Of a stretch of 64,000 bases of DNA, positions 45,127-54,650 are shown in pieces. Origin of the DNA: Rhodovulum visakhapatnamense (GTDB lineage: Bacteria; Pseudomonadota; Alphaproteobacteria; Rhodobacterales; Rhodobacteraceae); NCBI RefSeq assembly GCF_004365965.1, contig NZ_SOEB01000009.1:62001-126000 (forward strand), given 5' to 3'. The notes beneath the pieces were generated by a model that was not told where the DNA came from, did no database searches, and saw only the letters and a list, made by a program, of their open reading frames with translations. Both the position numbers and the translations under genes were made by a program. Each line of letters begins with the position of its first letter. Position 1 is the stretch's first letter.

Positions 45127-45717
45127 TCAGGCCAGACCGGTCTCGGTCCGGCCGCGCCGGTCGCGGCGAAGGTTCGAATAAAGCACATGGTTGCGCCAGC
45201 GCCCGTTGATCTGCAGATAGCTCTGGGCCACGCCTTCGTATTTGAAGCCGCATTTTTCCAGCACCCCGCGCGAGGCGGCGTTCTCGGGCAGGCAGGCGGC
45301 CTCGATCCGGCTCAGATCCTTGTGGGTGAAGGCGTACTGCACCAGAGCCTCGATCGCCTCGCGCATATAGCCGTGGCGGGCATGGCATTCGCCGATCCAG
45401 TAGCCGAGCGTGCCCGACTGCGAGGGGCCGCGCCGGATGTTGTCAAGCGTGATCGCGCCCAGCAGCGCATCGTCCGACTGGCGAAACAGGAAAAGCGGCA
45501 CCGCCGACCCTGTGCCCAGCGCCCGCTGCGCCCAGTAGACCCGGTTGGTGAAGGCCTTGCGCGACAGATGGTCGGGCGACCAGGTCGGCTCCCAGGGCGT
45601 GAGAAAGCCCATGCTCTCGGCCCTCAGCATCGCCCAGGGCCGGAAATCGGCGTGAACCGGGGGGCGCAGGGTCATGCGCTCGGTCTCGATCCGGACCTTG
45701 CGCCTGAACCCCAGCAT
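45127..45717 (-). CDS. RimJ/RimL-type GNAT acetyltransferase
   Basis: A 196-residue GNAT enzyme of the ribosomal-protein N-alpha-acetyltransferase type. It opens with RIETERMTLRPPVHADFRPW, has GTLGYWIGECHARHGYMREA (the acetyl-CoA-binding turn) and ends with the typical ACLPENAASRGVLEKCGFKY and EGVAQSYLQINGRWRNH. It probably acetylates a protein N-terminus or a small molecule. It is the third gene of thrC-peptidase-acetyltransferase: its start overlaps the peptidase stop by one base. Confidence 0.85.
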   Translation of the reverse strand: MLGFRRKVRIETERMTLRPPVHADFRPWAMLRAESMGFLTPWEPTWSPDHLSRKAFTNRVYWAQRALGTGSAVPLFLFRQSDDALLGAITLDNIRRGPSQSGTLGYWIGECHARHGYMREAIEALVQYAFTHKDLSRIEAACLPENAASRGVLEKCGFKYEGVAQSYLQINGRWRNHVLYSNLRRDRRGRTETGLA

Positions 45718-46979
45718 CAGGCGGCGAGCCTGCCTTGCAGCGCGTCAAGCGCCGGTGCCCCCGAGACGGGGCCGTAAAGGGCCAGCGCCGGACGGGCGGA
45801 TCCGGCCAGCCGGGCCGCGAATTCGCGCACATCGCCGGTGGTGACCGCGTCGATATTGGCGACCGTCTCCTCGACCCCGGGCACGCGGTCCCAGATCGAG
45901 ACCAGCCGCGCCAGCCGCTCTGCCCGGTTGGACGGGCTTTCCAGCCCCATCAGCAGCCCCGCCTTCATCTGCACCCGGGCGCGCGCCACCTCGGCGGGGG
46001 TCATGTCCTGGGCGGCGCGGGCCAGTTCGGCCATGGTCAGCTCGGCCATCGGCCCGACCTGTTCGGCGCTGGTGCCCGCATAAAGCGTCAGCATCCCGGT
46101 ATCGGCATAAGCGCCGGTCTGGGCGAAGACGGTATAGCACAGGCCGCGTTTCTCGCGCAGTTCCTGGAACAGCCGCGAGGACATGCCGCCCCCCAGCGCG
46201 GTCGAGAAGACCTGCGCGGTATAGATGCCCGGGTCGCGATAGCCGGGGCATTCGAAGGCCAGCGCCATATGCGCCTGTTCCAGCGGCTTGATCTCGCGCC
46301 GCTCGCCTCCGGCGAACCGTGCGGGCTCCAGCAGGCCGCGCGCGGACGGTGTCTGGCCCGCGAACAACGCCTCGGCCAGACGCACGATCTCGGCGTGATC
46401 GACGGCGCCCGCGGCAGCAAGGATCATCCGGTCGGGCGTGTAATGGGTGCCAATGAAACGGAAAAGATCCTCGCGGGTAAAGCCCCGCACCCGTTCGACG
46501 GGGCCAAGGATCGAGCGGCCCAGAGCCTGAGCGGGATAGGCGACCTCTTGCAGCCAGTCGAAGATCACGTCGTCGGGCGTGTCAAGCACCTGCCCGATTT
46601 CCTGCAGGATCACGCCGCGCTCGACCTCGATTTCGTCCTCGGCGAAAAGCGGGTTCACCAGAATGTCGGCCAGCACATCAAGCGCCAGCGGCACGTCGGC
46701 TTCCAGCACCCGGGCGTAATAGGCGGTCATCTCGCGCGAGGTATAGGCGTTGATATAGCCGCCCACATCCTCGATCGCCTCGGCGATCTGAAGCGTCGTG
46801 CGCTTTTCGGTGCCCTTGAAGGCCATGTGTTCCAGGAAATGCGCGATGCCGTTTTCCTCGGGCCGCTCGTCGCGCCCGCCGGCCATGATCCAGATCCCGA
46901 TGGCCGCGGATTTCAGACCGGGCATCCGTTCGGTCACGATACGAAATCCGTTTGGCAGCCTGTGCAGCTCGACGCTCAA
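45717..46979 (-). CDS. M16 family zinc peptidase
   Basis: A 420-residue pitrilysin-family peptidase similar to the mitochondrial processing peptidase beta subunit. The inverted zinc motif HxxEH is H47-F-L-E50-H51 in AHFLEHMAFKGT, and the third ligand is the glutamate in EDEIEVERGVILQEI. The second, inactive half carries GGGMSSRLFQELREKRGLCY. A single M16 gene of this type follows thrC in many alphaproteobacteria. It starts with TTG overlapping the thrC stop by four bases, so it is translationally coupled. It presumably degrades peptides in the cytoplasm or periplasm; no signal peptide is seen. Confidence 0.9.
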   Translation of the reverse strand: MSVELHRLPNGFRIVTERMPGLKSAAIGIWIMAGGRDERPEENGIAHFLEHMAFKGTEKRTTLQIAEAIEDVGGYINAYTSREMTAYYARVLEADVPLALDVLADILVNPLFAEDEIEVERGVILQEIGQVLDTPDDVIFDWLQEVAYPAQALGRSILGPVERVRGFTREDLFRFIGTHYTPDRMILAAAGAVDHAEIVRLAEALFAGQTPSARGLLEPARFAGGERREIKPLEQAHMALAFECPGYRDPGIYTAQVFSTALGGGMSSRLFQELREKRGLCYTVFAQTGAYADTGMLTLYAGTSAEQVGPMAELTMAELARAAQDMTPAEVARARVQMKAGLLMGLESPSNRAERLARLVSIWDRVPGVEETVANIDAVTTGDVREFAARLAGSARPALALYGPVSGAPALDALQGRLAA

Positions 46980-48367
46980 CGCTTGCGCCTTTCATTGATG
47001 AGGGCTTCGAGGGCGGCAAGGTCGTTCTCGACCGGGCTCACCCGTTCCGGCCGGTCATACAGATCGGCCATCGACTTGGGAAGGGGGGGCCGCGCGCCGG
47101 TGGCGGCCTCGACCGCATCGGGGAATTTCGCCGGATGCGCCGTCGCGAGCGTCACCATCGGCGCGGCCGAGGCGGGCTGGTCGGCCGCCACCTTCACGCC
47201 GACCGCCGTATGCGGGCAGATCGTCAGCCCGGTCGCGGCGAAGGTCGCGCGGATCGTGTCGGTGGTCTCGGCCTCGGAGGCACGCCCCGAGGCAAAGGTC
47301 TCGCGCAGGAATTCCAGCGCGCCCTGGCTGATGGCGAACCCGCCCTTCGCCTTCAGATCCTCCATCTGGCCCGCCACGGCGGCACCGTCGCGGCCATAGG
47401 CCTCGAACAAGGCGCGCTCGAAGTTCGAGGACACCTGAATGTCCATCGACGGGCTGATCGAGGGCGCGACGCCCTTCGTTTCATAGGCCCCACCCGTCAG
47501 CGCCCGGTGCAGGATGTCGTTCTGGTTGGTGGCGATCACCAGCTTCTCGACGGGCAGGCCCATGCGCTGTGCGATATAGCCCGCGAAGATGTCGCCGAAA
47601 TTGCCGGTCGGCACGGTGAAGCGGACCGGGCGGTGCGGCGCGCCCAGGCTGACGGCAGAGGTGAAGTAATAGACGACCTGGGCCAGCACCCGCGCCCAGT
47701 TGATCGAGTTGACGCCCGCAAGCCCGACCGCGTCGCGGAACTCGAAATGGTTGAACATGTCCTTCAGCCGCGCCTGGCAATCGTCGAAGTCGCCCTTCAA
47801 GGCCAGCGCATGGACATTGTCCTCGGCGGGGGTGGTCATCTGGCGCCGCTGGACCTCCGAGACCCGGCCCTCGGGGAAGAGGATGAAGACATCGACATTG
47901 GACAGGCCGCGGAAGGCCTCGATGGCAGCCGAGCCGGTATCGCCCGAGGTTGCCCCGACGATGGTCACCCGCTGGCCCGAGCGTTCGAGCGCCGCCTGGA
48001 ACAGCTGGCCGATCAGCTGCATCGCGAAATCCTTGAAGGCCAGCGTAGGCCCGTGGAACAGCTCCAGCAGGAACTGGTTCGGGCCGATCTGGGCCAGCGG
48101 CGCGCGGGCGGCGTGGGTAAAACCCGCATAGGCGCGGGCGATGATCGCCTCGAAGTCCGCGTCGGTGAACGTGTCGCCCACGAAGGGGCGCATCACCGGG
48201 AACGCGGCCTCTTCATAGGAAAGCCCGGCAAGCGCGGCGATGGCCTCGGGGGTCATCGTGGGCACGGTCTCGGGCACGTACAGCCCGCCGTCACGGGCCA
48301 GCCCGGTCAGCATTGCCTCTTCGAAACTCAGGACCGGGGCCTGCCCCCGGGTCGACACATAACGCAT
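46976..48367 (-). CDS. thrC: threonine synthase
   Basis: A 463-residue threonine synthase that converts O-phosphohomoserine to threonine with PLP. It opens MRYVSTRGQAPVLSFEEAML; the PLP lysine is K112 in HGPTLAFKDFAMQL; VGATSGDTGSAAIEAFRG is the phosphate-binding loop; and FTVPTGNFGDIFAGYIA a conserved block. It leads the operon thrC-M16 peptidase-GNAT. The ATG follows GAGGGAAAG. A region of tandem hairpins lies about 200 bases upstream and could be a separate small RNA or part of the thrC leader. Confidence 0.95.
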   Translation of the reverse strand: MRYVSTRGQAPVLSFEEAMLTGLARDGGLYVPETVPTMTPEAIAALAGLSYEEAAFPVMRPFVGDTFTDADFEAIIARAYAGFTHAARAPLAQIGPNQFLLELFHGPTLAFKDFAMQLIGQLFQAALERSGQRVTIVGATSGDTGSAAIEAFRGLSNVDVFILFPEGRVSEVQRRQMTTPAEDNVHALALKGDFDDCQARLKDMFNHFEFRDAVGLAGVNSINWARVLAQVVYYFTSAVSLGAPHRPVRFTVPTGNFGDIFAGYIAQRMGLPVEKLVIATNQNDILHRALTGGAYETKGVAPSISPSMDIQVSSNFERALFEAYGRDGAAVAGQMEDLKAKGGFAISQGALEFLRETFASGRASEAETTDTIRATFAATGLTICPHTAVGVKVAADQPASAAPMVTLATAHPAKFPDAVEAATGARPPLPKSMADLYDRPERVSPVENDLAALEALINERRKR

Positions 48368-48559
48368 TGACTGCTCTTTCCCTCAACCTGACGCGTGATA
48401 CGCCAGACGCCGAGCCATGTCACCCCGCGGCGCGGCCCACCGACGATCGGGGAAGCGACGCAGGGCGAGGGGTGCACGACCGACCGCTACAGCGCGCAGA
48501 GGCCGCCAGCCGGGCGACACTGCGGCAAACTGAGGTCTGCAGGTGCATTGCGGTTTCCG

Positions 48560-48668
48560 ATAAACAAGAAATCCGGCGCTGCGGGAGCGCGCAGCGCCGG
48601 ACTCTTGATGGGTCTGGCCCGGCAATCGCCGGTCCCCTAAAGGCCCATGTGGAGCGACATGGGCCTAT
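48560..48668 (-). ncRNA. candidate small RNA: three tandem hairpins, two with the same CGCTCC hexaloop
   Basis: Read on the minus strand: a 10-bp perfect hairpin AGGCCCATGT/ACATGGGCCT (48641-48666), a 5-bp hairpin CCGGC/GCCGG (48619-48632), and an 11-bp perfect hairpin CCGGCGCTGCG/CGCAGCGCCGG (48573-48600). The first and third have unrelated stems but the identical loop CGCTCC. The last is followed by ATTTCTTGTTTAT, a U-rich tail typical of a rho-independent terminator, which sets the strand. The intergenic gap is 477 bases (48368-48844) between divergent thrC and tldD, and no gene in it is convincing. C-rich loops could pair with GGAG ribosome-binding sites. A cis-acting thrC leader is the alternative. 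The 5' end is not defined. Confidence 0.6.
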
Positions 48669-48844
48669 TCCCCGGTTCCCTGACGTGACGCCTTGCGCCA
48701 TCGTTGCAGTGGATCGCGACTGGATCGCGTCGCACCGTTGCATCTTGGGATCAGAGAAACATATTGAGCGGGGCGGCACAAGCGAAACCTGCGACATTCT
48801 GCCGCTTTTTCCAAAGCCCGCCCCGCGCCAGTTCAGGAGATCCC

Positions 48845-50266
48845 ATGCAACACCCCCCGTTCCGCCCCTTCGAGACCGCGCTGGACCGCGACCGGGCGCT
48901 GTTGCTTTTGCAGGCCGCAACGCTTGGGGCGGATGATGGCGAGCTGTTTCTGGAACGGCGCCGTTCGGAGGTTCTAAGCTTCGACGACGGGCGGCTCAGA
49001 ACGGCCAGCTACGATGCCTCCGAGGGGTTCGGCCTGCGCGCCGTCCGGGGCGAGGCTGCGGGCTATGCCCATTCCACCGAGATTTCCGAAGCCGCGCTGA
49101 AACGCGCGGTCGAGACGGCGCGGCTGGCCGTGGCCGATGGCGGCGCGTCGCTGGCGCTGGGGCCGCAGCCGACCAACCGGCGGCTTTACACCGATGCCGA
49201 CCCGCTGGCCGAGGCGCCTTTCGCGCAGAAGATCGACACGCTTCGCGAGATCGACGCCTTCGCCCGGGCGCTCGACCCGCGCGTGGTGCAGGTGACCGCC
49301 TCGGTTGCCGCCTCGTTGCAGGAGGTCGCGATCCTGCGGCCCGACGGGAGGCTGCTGTCCGACATCCGGCCGATGACCCGGCTGAACGTCTCGGTGATCG
49401 TCGAAGAGAACGGTCATCGCGAATCGGGCAGCCATGGCGGCGGCGGCCGCACCGGGCTGGCCGGGCTGATCGACCGCGCCTCCTGGGAGGCCTCGGCGCG
49501 CGAGGCGCTGCGCGTCGCGCTGGTCAATCTGGACGCCGAGCCCGCCCCTGCCGGAACCATGGATGTGGTGCTGGGCCCCGGCTGGCCCGGCATCCTGCTG
49601 CACGAGGCGGTGGGCCACGGGCTCGAGGGCGATTTCAATCGCAAGGGCAGTTCGGCCTTTGCCGGGCTGATGGGCCAGCAGGTGGCGGCGAAGGGCGTGA
49701 CCGTTCTGGACGACGGCACGATCCCCGACCGGCGCGGCTCGATCACCTTCGACGACGAGGGCACGCCCTCGAACCGCACCGTGCTGATCGAGGACGGCGT
49801 GCTGGTGGGCTACATGCAGGACCGCCAGAACGCCCGGCTGATGGGGGTTGCGCCCACCGGCAACGGGCGGCGCGAAAGCTATGCCCATCCGCCGATGCCA
49901 CGGATGACGAATACCTGCATGCTGGGCGGCGACGCCGCGCCCGCCGACATCCTGGCCGATCTGAAGGACGGGATCTATGCGGTCGGCTTCGGCGGCGGGC
50001 AGGTGGACATTACCAATGGCAAGTTCGTCTTCAGCTGCACCGAGGCCTATCGGGTGAAGAACGGCAAGCTCGGCGCCCCGGTCAAGGGCGCCACGCTGAT
50101 CGGCGACGGCCCCGCCGCGATGAAGCAGATTCGCGCCATCGGCAACGACATGGCGCTGGACCCGGGAATCGGCAACTGCGGCAAGGCCGGACAATGGGTG
50201 CCGGTGGGCGTCGGCCAGCCGACCCTGCTGATCGGCGGGCTGACCGTGGGCGGTGCCGGGGCCTGA
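48845..50266 (+). CDS. tldD: metalloprotease TldD
   Basis: A 473-residue TldD. The zinc motif HExxxH is H253-E-A-V-G-H258 in LLHEAVGHGLEGDFNRKGSS, followed by the conserved DDEGTPSNRTVLIEDG and SYAHPPMPRMTNT, and GFGGGQVDITNGKF near the end. With PmbA (TldE), not present here, it forms a heterodimeric peptidase that trims small peptides such as microcin precursors and the CcdA antitoxin. The ATG at 48845 has a CAGGAG ribosome-binding site. dprA and topA follow on the same strand with gaps over 150 bases, so separate promoters are likely. Confidence 0.95.
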   Translation: MQHPPFRPFETALDRDRALLLLQAATLGADDGELFLERRRSEVLSFDDGRLRTASYDASEGFGLRAVRGEAAGYAHSTEISEAALKRAVETARLAVADGGASLALGPQPTNRRLYTDADPLAEAPFAQKIDTLREIDAFARALDPRVVQVTASVAASLQEVAILRPDGRLLSDIRPMTRLNVSVIVEENGHRESGSHGGGGRTGLAGLIDRASWEASAREALRVALVNLDAEPAPAGTMDVVLGPGWPGILLHEAVGHGLEGDFNRKGSSAFAGLMGQQVAAKGVTVLDDGTIPDRRGSITFDDEGTPSNRTVLIEDGVLVGYMQDRQNARLMGVAPTGNGRRESYAHPPMPRMTNTCMLGGDAAPADILADLKDGIYAVGFGGGQVDITNGKFVFSCTEAYRVKNGKLGAPVKGATLIGDGPAAMKQIRAIGNDMALDPGIGNCGKAGQWVPVGVGQPTLLIGGLTVGGAGA

Positions 50267-50348
50267 GGCGGCATTTCCCCGGTCCACCAAGGGCTTTCCG
50301 CCGTGTCGGGCGCACGGGCCGGACATCAGATAGGAAGATTTCTTGTAA

Positions 50349-50377
50349 AAGGTGAAATTCTCGATTCCGTTCACCTT
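50349..50377. promoter_or_regulatory. inverted repeat upstream of dprA
   Basis: AAGGTGAA (50349-50356) and TTCACCTT (50370-50377) around a 13-base loop, in a comparatively AT-rich gap. It could be an operator or promoter-proximal stem for dprA; a terminator for tldD is less likely because no T-run follows. Confidence 0.35.
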
Positions 50378-50431
50378 GTATTAACCCATTCCGCTGCACA
50401 TTGGCCTCACGGATGAGCGGAGCTGCGAAAC

Positions 50432-51604
50432 GTGGAGATTGTTTCTTCCTACCACCCCCTCGCACCACCCACCCGGGAAGACTTCCTGGTTACGTGGCTT
50501 CGTCTCATCCGGTCGCGCCGTGTCGGCGCGACCACTTTTTTCAGGCTGATCGAGGATCATGGCAGTGCCGCGGCAGCGCTCGATGCCCTGCCGCGGATCG
50601 CCGAGGAAGCAGGCGTCGAGGATTACGCGCCCTGCTCGCAAGAGACCGCCCAGGCCGAGATCGCCCGCGCCCGCAAGGCCGGTGCCGTCGCGGTGCTGCA
50701 TGGCAGCCCCGCCTACCCCCCCGCCCTTCTGGACCTGCCCGACGCGCCGCCCGTGCTGTGGGCGCTGGGTCACACCGATCTGCTGCACCGGCCGATGGTG
50801 GCGCTGGTCGGCGCCCGCAACGCCTCGTCGCTGGGGCTGCGCATGGCCCGGCGGCTGGCCGAGGGACTGGCCGGGGCGGGCTATGTCATCGTCTCGGGGC
50901 TTGCGCGCGGGATCGACCGCGCCGCCCATATCGCGGCTCTGGAAACCGGCACCATCGCCGTGCAGGCGGGCGGGATCGACGTGCCCTACCCGGTCGAAAA
51001 TACCGGGCTTGCCAATGAAATCGCGCAACTGGGCCTGCGGCTGTCCGAACAACCCCCCGGGCTCGACCCGCAGGCGCGGCATTTCCCGCAGCGCAACCGC
51101 ATCATTTCGGGCCTCGCCCGCGCCGTCGTCGTGGTCGAGGCCGCCGCGCGCTCGGGCAGCCTGATCACCGCCCGATCCGCGCTCGATCAGGGCCGCGATG
51201 TGCTGGCGGTGCCCGGTCATCCCTTCGATGCCCGCGCCTCGGGCTGCAACATGCTGATCCGGGACGGCGCCGTGCTGGTGCGCCATCCCGACGATGTGCT
51301 CGAGGCGCTCGGCCCCGCCCCTTCCCTGACCGAGGCACGGCAACCCGAGGCCCCCGCGCCGCGGGCAAGGCCACGGGTGACCGAGGTGCCCGAAACCCCC
51401 GCCGCGCACCATCGCGTCCCGGCCGACCCGGCCGTGCTGCATGCCCGCATCCTCGACCGGCTCGGCCCCTCGCCCTTGGCCGAAGACCAGCTGATCCGCG
51501 ATCTCGGCCTTCCTGCGGGCGCCGTGACCCCCGAACTGGTTACGCTGGAACTCGACGGCCGGATCGCCCGCGCGCCCGGCGGGCTTCTGTCGCGCACCCG
51601 CTGA
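50432..51604 (+). CDS. dprA: DNA-processing protein DprA
   Basis: A 390-residue DprA/Smf. The Rossmann-fold core carries VALVGARNASSLGLRMARRL, VSGLARGIDRAAHIAAL and PQRNRIISGLARAVVVVEAA; a short SAM-like domain precedes it and a winged-helix DML1-like domain (ILDRLGPSPLAEDQLIRDLG) closes it. It loads RecA onto single-stranded DNA taken up in transformation. The start is GTG at 50432 with GGAG about ten bases ahead. It stands between tldD and topA; dprA-topA adjacency is common in bacteria. Confidence 0.93.
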   Translation: MEIVSSYHPLAPPTREDFLVTWLRLIRSRRVGATTFFRLIEDHGSAAAALDALPRIAEEAGVEDYAPCSQETAQAEIARARKAGAVAVLHGSPAYPPALLDLPDAPPVLWALGHTDLLHRPMVALVGARNASSLGLRMARRLAEGLAGAGYVIVSGLARGIDRAAHIAALETGTIAVQAGGIDVPYPVENTGLANEIAQLGLRLSEQPPGLDPQARHFPQRNRIISGLARAVVVVEAAARSGSLITARSALDQGRDVLAVPGHPFDARASGCNMLIRDGAVLVRHPDDVLEALGPAPSLTEARQPEAPAPRARPRVTEVPETPAAHHRVPADPAVLHARILDRLGPSPLAEDQLIRDLGLPAGAVTPELVTLELDGRIARAPGGLLSRTR

Positions 51605-51756
51605 ACGGCCCGTCACAGCCCCGATCCGATCTGACGCAGCGGAGCCTCAACCCAGAGGCGAATCCCGCCCGTCATCCAGCCGTGCATTGACATTCGCGGC
51701 CTCCCCCCCACATCTTGCGCCGCCAAGGCACCCGCCCCCCGAGTCGAGAGAAATCC

Positions 51757-54510
51757 ATGCCCGTCGTCGTCGTCGAGTCCCCGGCCAAAGCCAAGACAAT
51801 CAACAAGTATCTGGGCTCCGATTACACGGTTCTCGCGTCCTATGGCCATGTCCGCGACCTGCCGCCCAAGGATGGATCGGTCGACCCCGAGCACGGCTTC
51901 GAGATGACCTGGGAGGTCGCCTCGGACAGCAAGAAGCACGTGAAGGCCATCGCCGACGCGCTGAAGGACGACAATGCGCTGATCCTCGCCACCGACCCCG
52001 ATCGCGAGGGCGAGGCGATTTCCTGGCACCTAGAAGAGACCCTGCGCGCCCGCCGGGCGATCAAGAAGGACACGCCGGTCAGCCGCGTCGTCTTCAACGC
52101 CATCACCAAATCGGCGGTGACCGAGGCGATGAAGAACCCGCGCACCGTCGATGAACCGCTGGTCCATGCCTACCTGGCACGCCGCGCGCTGGATTATCTT
52201 GTGGGCTTCAACCTGTCGCCGGTCCTGTGGCGCAAGCTGCCGGGCGCGAAATCGGCGGGCCGGGTCCAGTCGGTCTGCCTGCGTCTGATTGTCGAGCGCG
52301 AGATGGAGATCGAGGCCTTCCGTGCCCGCGAATACTGGACCGTCGCGGCGGTGCTGGAAACGCCCCGCGGCCAGAGCTTCGAGGCGCGGCTGGTCACGCT
52401 GGGCGGCCAGAAGCTCGACAAGTTCGACCTGACCACCGCGACCGATGCCGAACTGGCGGTCAAGGCCATCGACAGCCGCGACTTCACCGTCGCCTCGGTC
52501 GAGGCCAAGCCCGGCACCCGCAATCCCGCGCCGCCCTTCATGACCTCGACCCTGCAGCAGGAAGCCAGCCGCAAGTTCGGCTTTGGCGCGCGCCAGACGA
52601 TGCAGGCGGCGCAGCGGCTTTATGAGGCGGGCATCATCACCTACATGCGGACCGACGGGATCGACATGGCGCCCGAGGCGGTGATGGCTGCGCGCGACGC
52701 GATCAAGGACCGCTACGGCGCGGACTACGTGCCGAAATCGCCGCGGATGTACAAGAACAAGGCCAAGAACGCGCAGGAAGCGCATGAATGCATCCGGCCG
52801 ACCGAGATGACCCGCGATCCGTCCAAGCTGAAGGTGACGGATGACGACCAGCGCAAGCTTTACGATCTGATCTGGAAGCGCACCATCGCCAGCCAGATGG
52901 AGGCCGCGCGGCTGGAACGCACCACCGTCGAGGTGGAAAGCGCCGACCATCAGGTCGCGCTGCGCGCCACCGGCCAGGTGGTGATGTTCGACGGCTTCCT
53001 CAAGGTCTACGAGGAAGGCCGCGACGACGTCGAGGAAGGCGACGACAAGCGCCTGCCGCAGATCATGCAGGGCGAAAAGGCCAAGCCGGCTCCGGCGGAT
53101 CGTTACGCCGTCGAATACTCTAATCTGGCGGCACCGGACCGGGTCGATTTCGAGCCGCCCCTGGTCGAGGAAGAGGAATGGCTGCTTCGTTGTGATCGTG
53201 CGATTCTCAATGGCGATAAAGCGATCCTCGCCCAGCAGCACTTCACCCAGCCGCCGCCGCGCTATACCGAGGCGACGCTGGTCAAGCGGATGGAAGAGCT
53301 CGGCATCGGGCGTCCCTCGACCTATGCCTCGATCGTCACCACGATCCAGGATCGCGGCTATGTGCTGAAGGACAAGAACCGGCTGATCCCCGAGGACAAG
53401 GGGCGGCTGGTGACGGCCTTCCTGTCGAACTATTTCAGCCGCTACGTGGGTTACGAATTCACCGCCAATCTGGAAGACGAGCTTGACGACGTCTCGGCGG
53501 GCGCACGCGACTATCACGAGGTGCTGGACCGGTTCTGGAAGGATTTCTCGGCCGCCATCGCCGAAACCGCCGATCTGCGGATATCCGAGGTTCTGGAAAA
53601 GATCGACGAGGTTCTGGCGCCGCATCTTTACCCGCCGCGCGAGGACGGCTCCGACCCGCGCATCTGCCCCAAATGCGGGGCGGGGCGGCTGAATCTCAAG
53701 ACCGCGCGGTCGGGCGGGGCCTTCATCGGCTGCACGAACTATCCCGACTGCCGCTATACCCGCTCGCTTTCGGCGGTGAACGGCGATGACGGGTCCGAGC
53801 TTGACGGCAAGGTTCTGGGCCATGACGGCGAGGACGAGATCAGCCTGCGCATCGGCCGCTTCGGCCCCTATGTGCAGCGCGGCGAGGCCACCGAAGAGGT
53901 CCCGAAACCGCCGCGCGCCAGCCTGCCCAAGGGCTGGAAACCCGAAGAGATCGACCTCGACAAGGCGCTTATGCTCTTGAGCCTGCCGCGCGAGATCGGG
54001 CCGCACCCCGAGGATGGCGAGACCGTCGAGGCCGGGATCGGGCGCTATGGTCCCTTCGTCAAGCATGGCAAGAAATACGCCAACCTGCCCGATGTCGAGG
54101 AAGTCTTCACCATCGGCATGAACCGCGCGGTCGAGGTGCTGGCCCAGAAGAAGACCCGGGGCGGCGGCACGGCGGCGAAACCGCTGCGCCAGCTGGGCGA
54201 GCATCCCGAGAAGGGCGGCGCCATCGATGTCATGGCCGGACGCTACGGGCCTTACGTCAAATGGGAGAAGGTCAACGCGACCCTGCCCAAGGATGTGGAG
54301 CCGGGCGACGTAACGCTGGCGCAGGCGATCGAGCTGATCGACGCGAAGGCCGCCAAGGGCGGCAAGACCAAGGCCAAGGCCGCCCCCGCCAAGACGGCGA
54401 AGGCGCCCAAGGCCGCGGGCAAGACAGCCAAGAAGACAACCGCCAAGGCCGCTTCGGCCAAGACCGCAAAGCCCGCCGCGCGCGCGAAATCGACCAAGGC
54501 GGCGGAATAG
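51757..54510 (+). CDS. topA: DNA topoisomerase I
   Basis: A 917-residue type IA topoisomerase that relaxes negative supercoils. The Toprim domain reads VVVESPAKAKTINKYLGSDY and ATDPDREGEAISWHL; the active-site tyrosine is Y296 in GIITYMRTDG. One C4 zinc finger (CPKCGAGRL...CTNYPDC) and several topoisomerase C-terminal repeats follow, ending in a Lys/Ala-rich tail of ~60 residues. Residues about 448-492 form an extra segment before HFTQPPPRYTEATLVKR; its codons (TCT, AAT, CGT, TGT, GAT, ATT, AAA) differ from the rest of the gene. The ATG at 51757 was chosen because MPVVVVESPAKAK is the standard start. Confidence 0.95.
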   Translation: MPVVVVESPAKAKTINKYLGSDYTVLASYGHVRDLPPKDGSVDPEHGFEMTWEVASDSKKHVKAIADALKDDNALILATDPDREGEAISWHLEETLRARRAIKKDTPVSRVVFNAITKSAVTEAMKNPRTVDEPLVHAYLARRALDYLVGFNLSPVLWRKLPGAKSAGRVQSVCLRLIVEREMEIEAFRAREYWTVAAVLETPRGQSFEARLVTLGGQKLDKFDLTTATDAELAVKAIDSRDFTVASVEAKPGTRNPAPPFMTSTLQQEASRKFGFGARQTMQAAQRLYEAGIITYMRTDGIDMAPEAVMAARDAIKDRYGADYVPKSPRMYKNKAKNAQEAHECIRPTEMTRDPSKLKVTDDDQRKLYDLIWKRTIASQMEAARLERTTVEVESADHQVALRATGQVVMFDGFLKVYEEGRDDVEEGDDKRLPQIMQGEKAKPAPADRYAVEYSNLAAPDRVDFEPPLVEEEEWLLRCDRAILNGDKAILAQQHFTQPPPRYTEATLVKRMEELGIGRPSTYASIVTTIQDRGYVLKDKNRLIPEDKGRLVTAFLSNYFSRYVGYEFTANLEDELDDVSAGARDYHEVLDRFWKDFSAAIAETADLRISEVLEKIDEVLAPHLYPPREDGSDPRICPKCGAGRLNLKTARSGGAFIGCTNYPDCRYTRSLSAVNGDDGSELDGKVLGHDGEDEISLRIGRFGPYVQRGEATEEVPKPPRASLPKGWKPEEIDLDKALMLLSLPREIGPHPEDGETVEAGIGRYGPFVKHGKKYANLPDVEEVFTIGMNRAVEVLAQKKTRGGGTAAKPLRQLGEHPEKGGAIDVMAGRYGPYVKWEKVNATLPKDVEPGDVTLAQAIELIDAKAAKGGKTKAKAAPAKTAKAPKAAGKTAKKTTAKAASAKTAKPAARAKSTKAAE

Positions 54511-54650
54511 CCGCCCCGCGGCCCGCCGCGCGCCGCCGAAGATGACGCAAGGTCAGCGCGCAATCCGGTGAGCGGAGTTGATTGGCCAGACCGCGCCGTT
54601 CACCCCAGTTTGCCCGGGATCAGAACCCGGAGCAGGCAAGGGGGCATTCC

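Noticed and set aside
48313-48936. Possible protein genes in the thrC-tldD gap
   Set aside because: The open frames run through perfect hairpins and into tldD, and have no ribosome-binding site or recognisable domain.
50349-50377. Inverted repeat as tldD terminator
   Set aside because: The loop is 13 bases and no T-run follows on the plus strand; kept only as a weak regulatory candidate.
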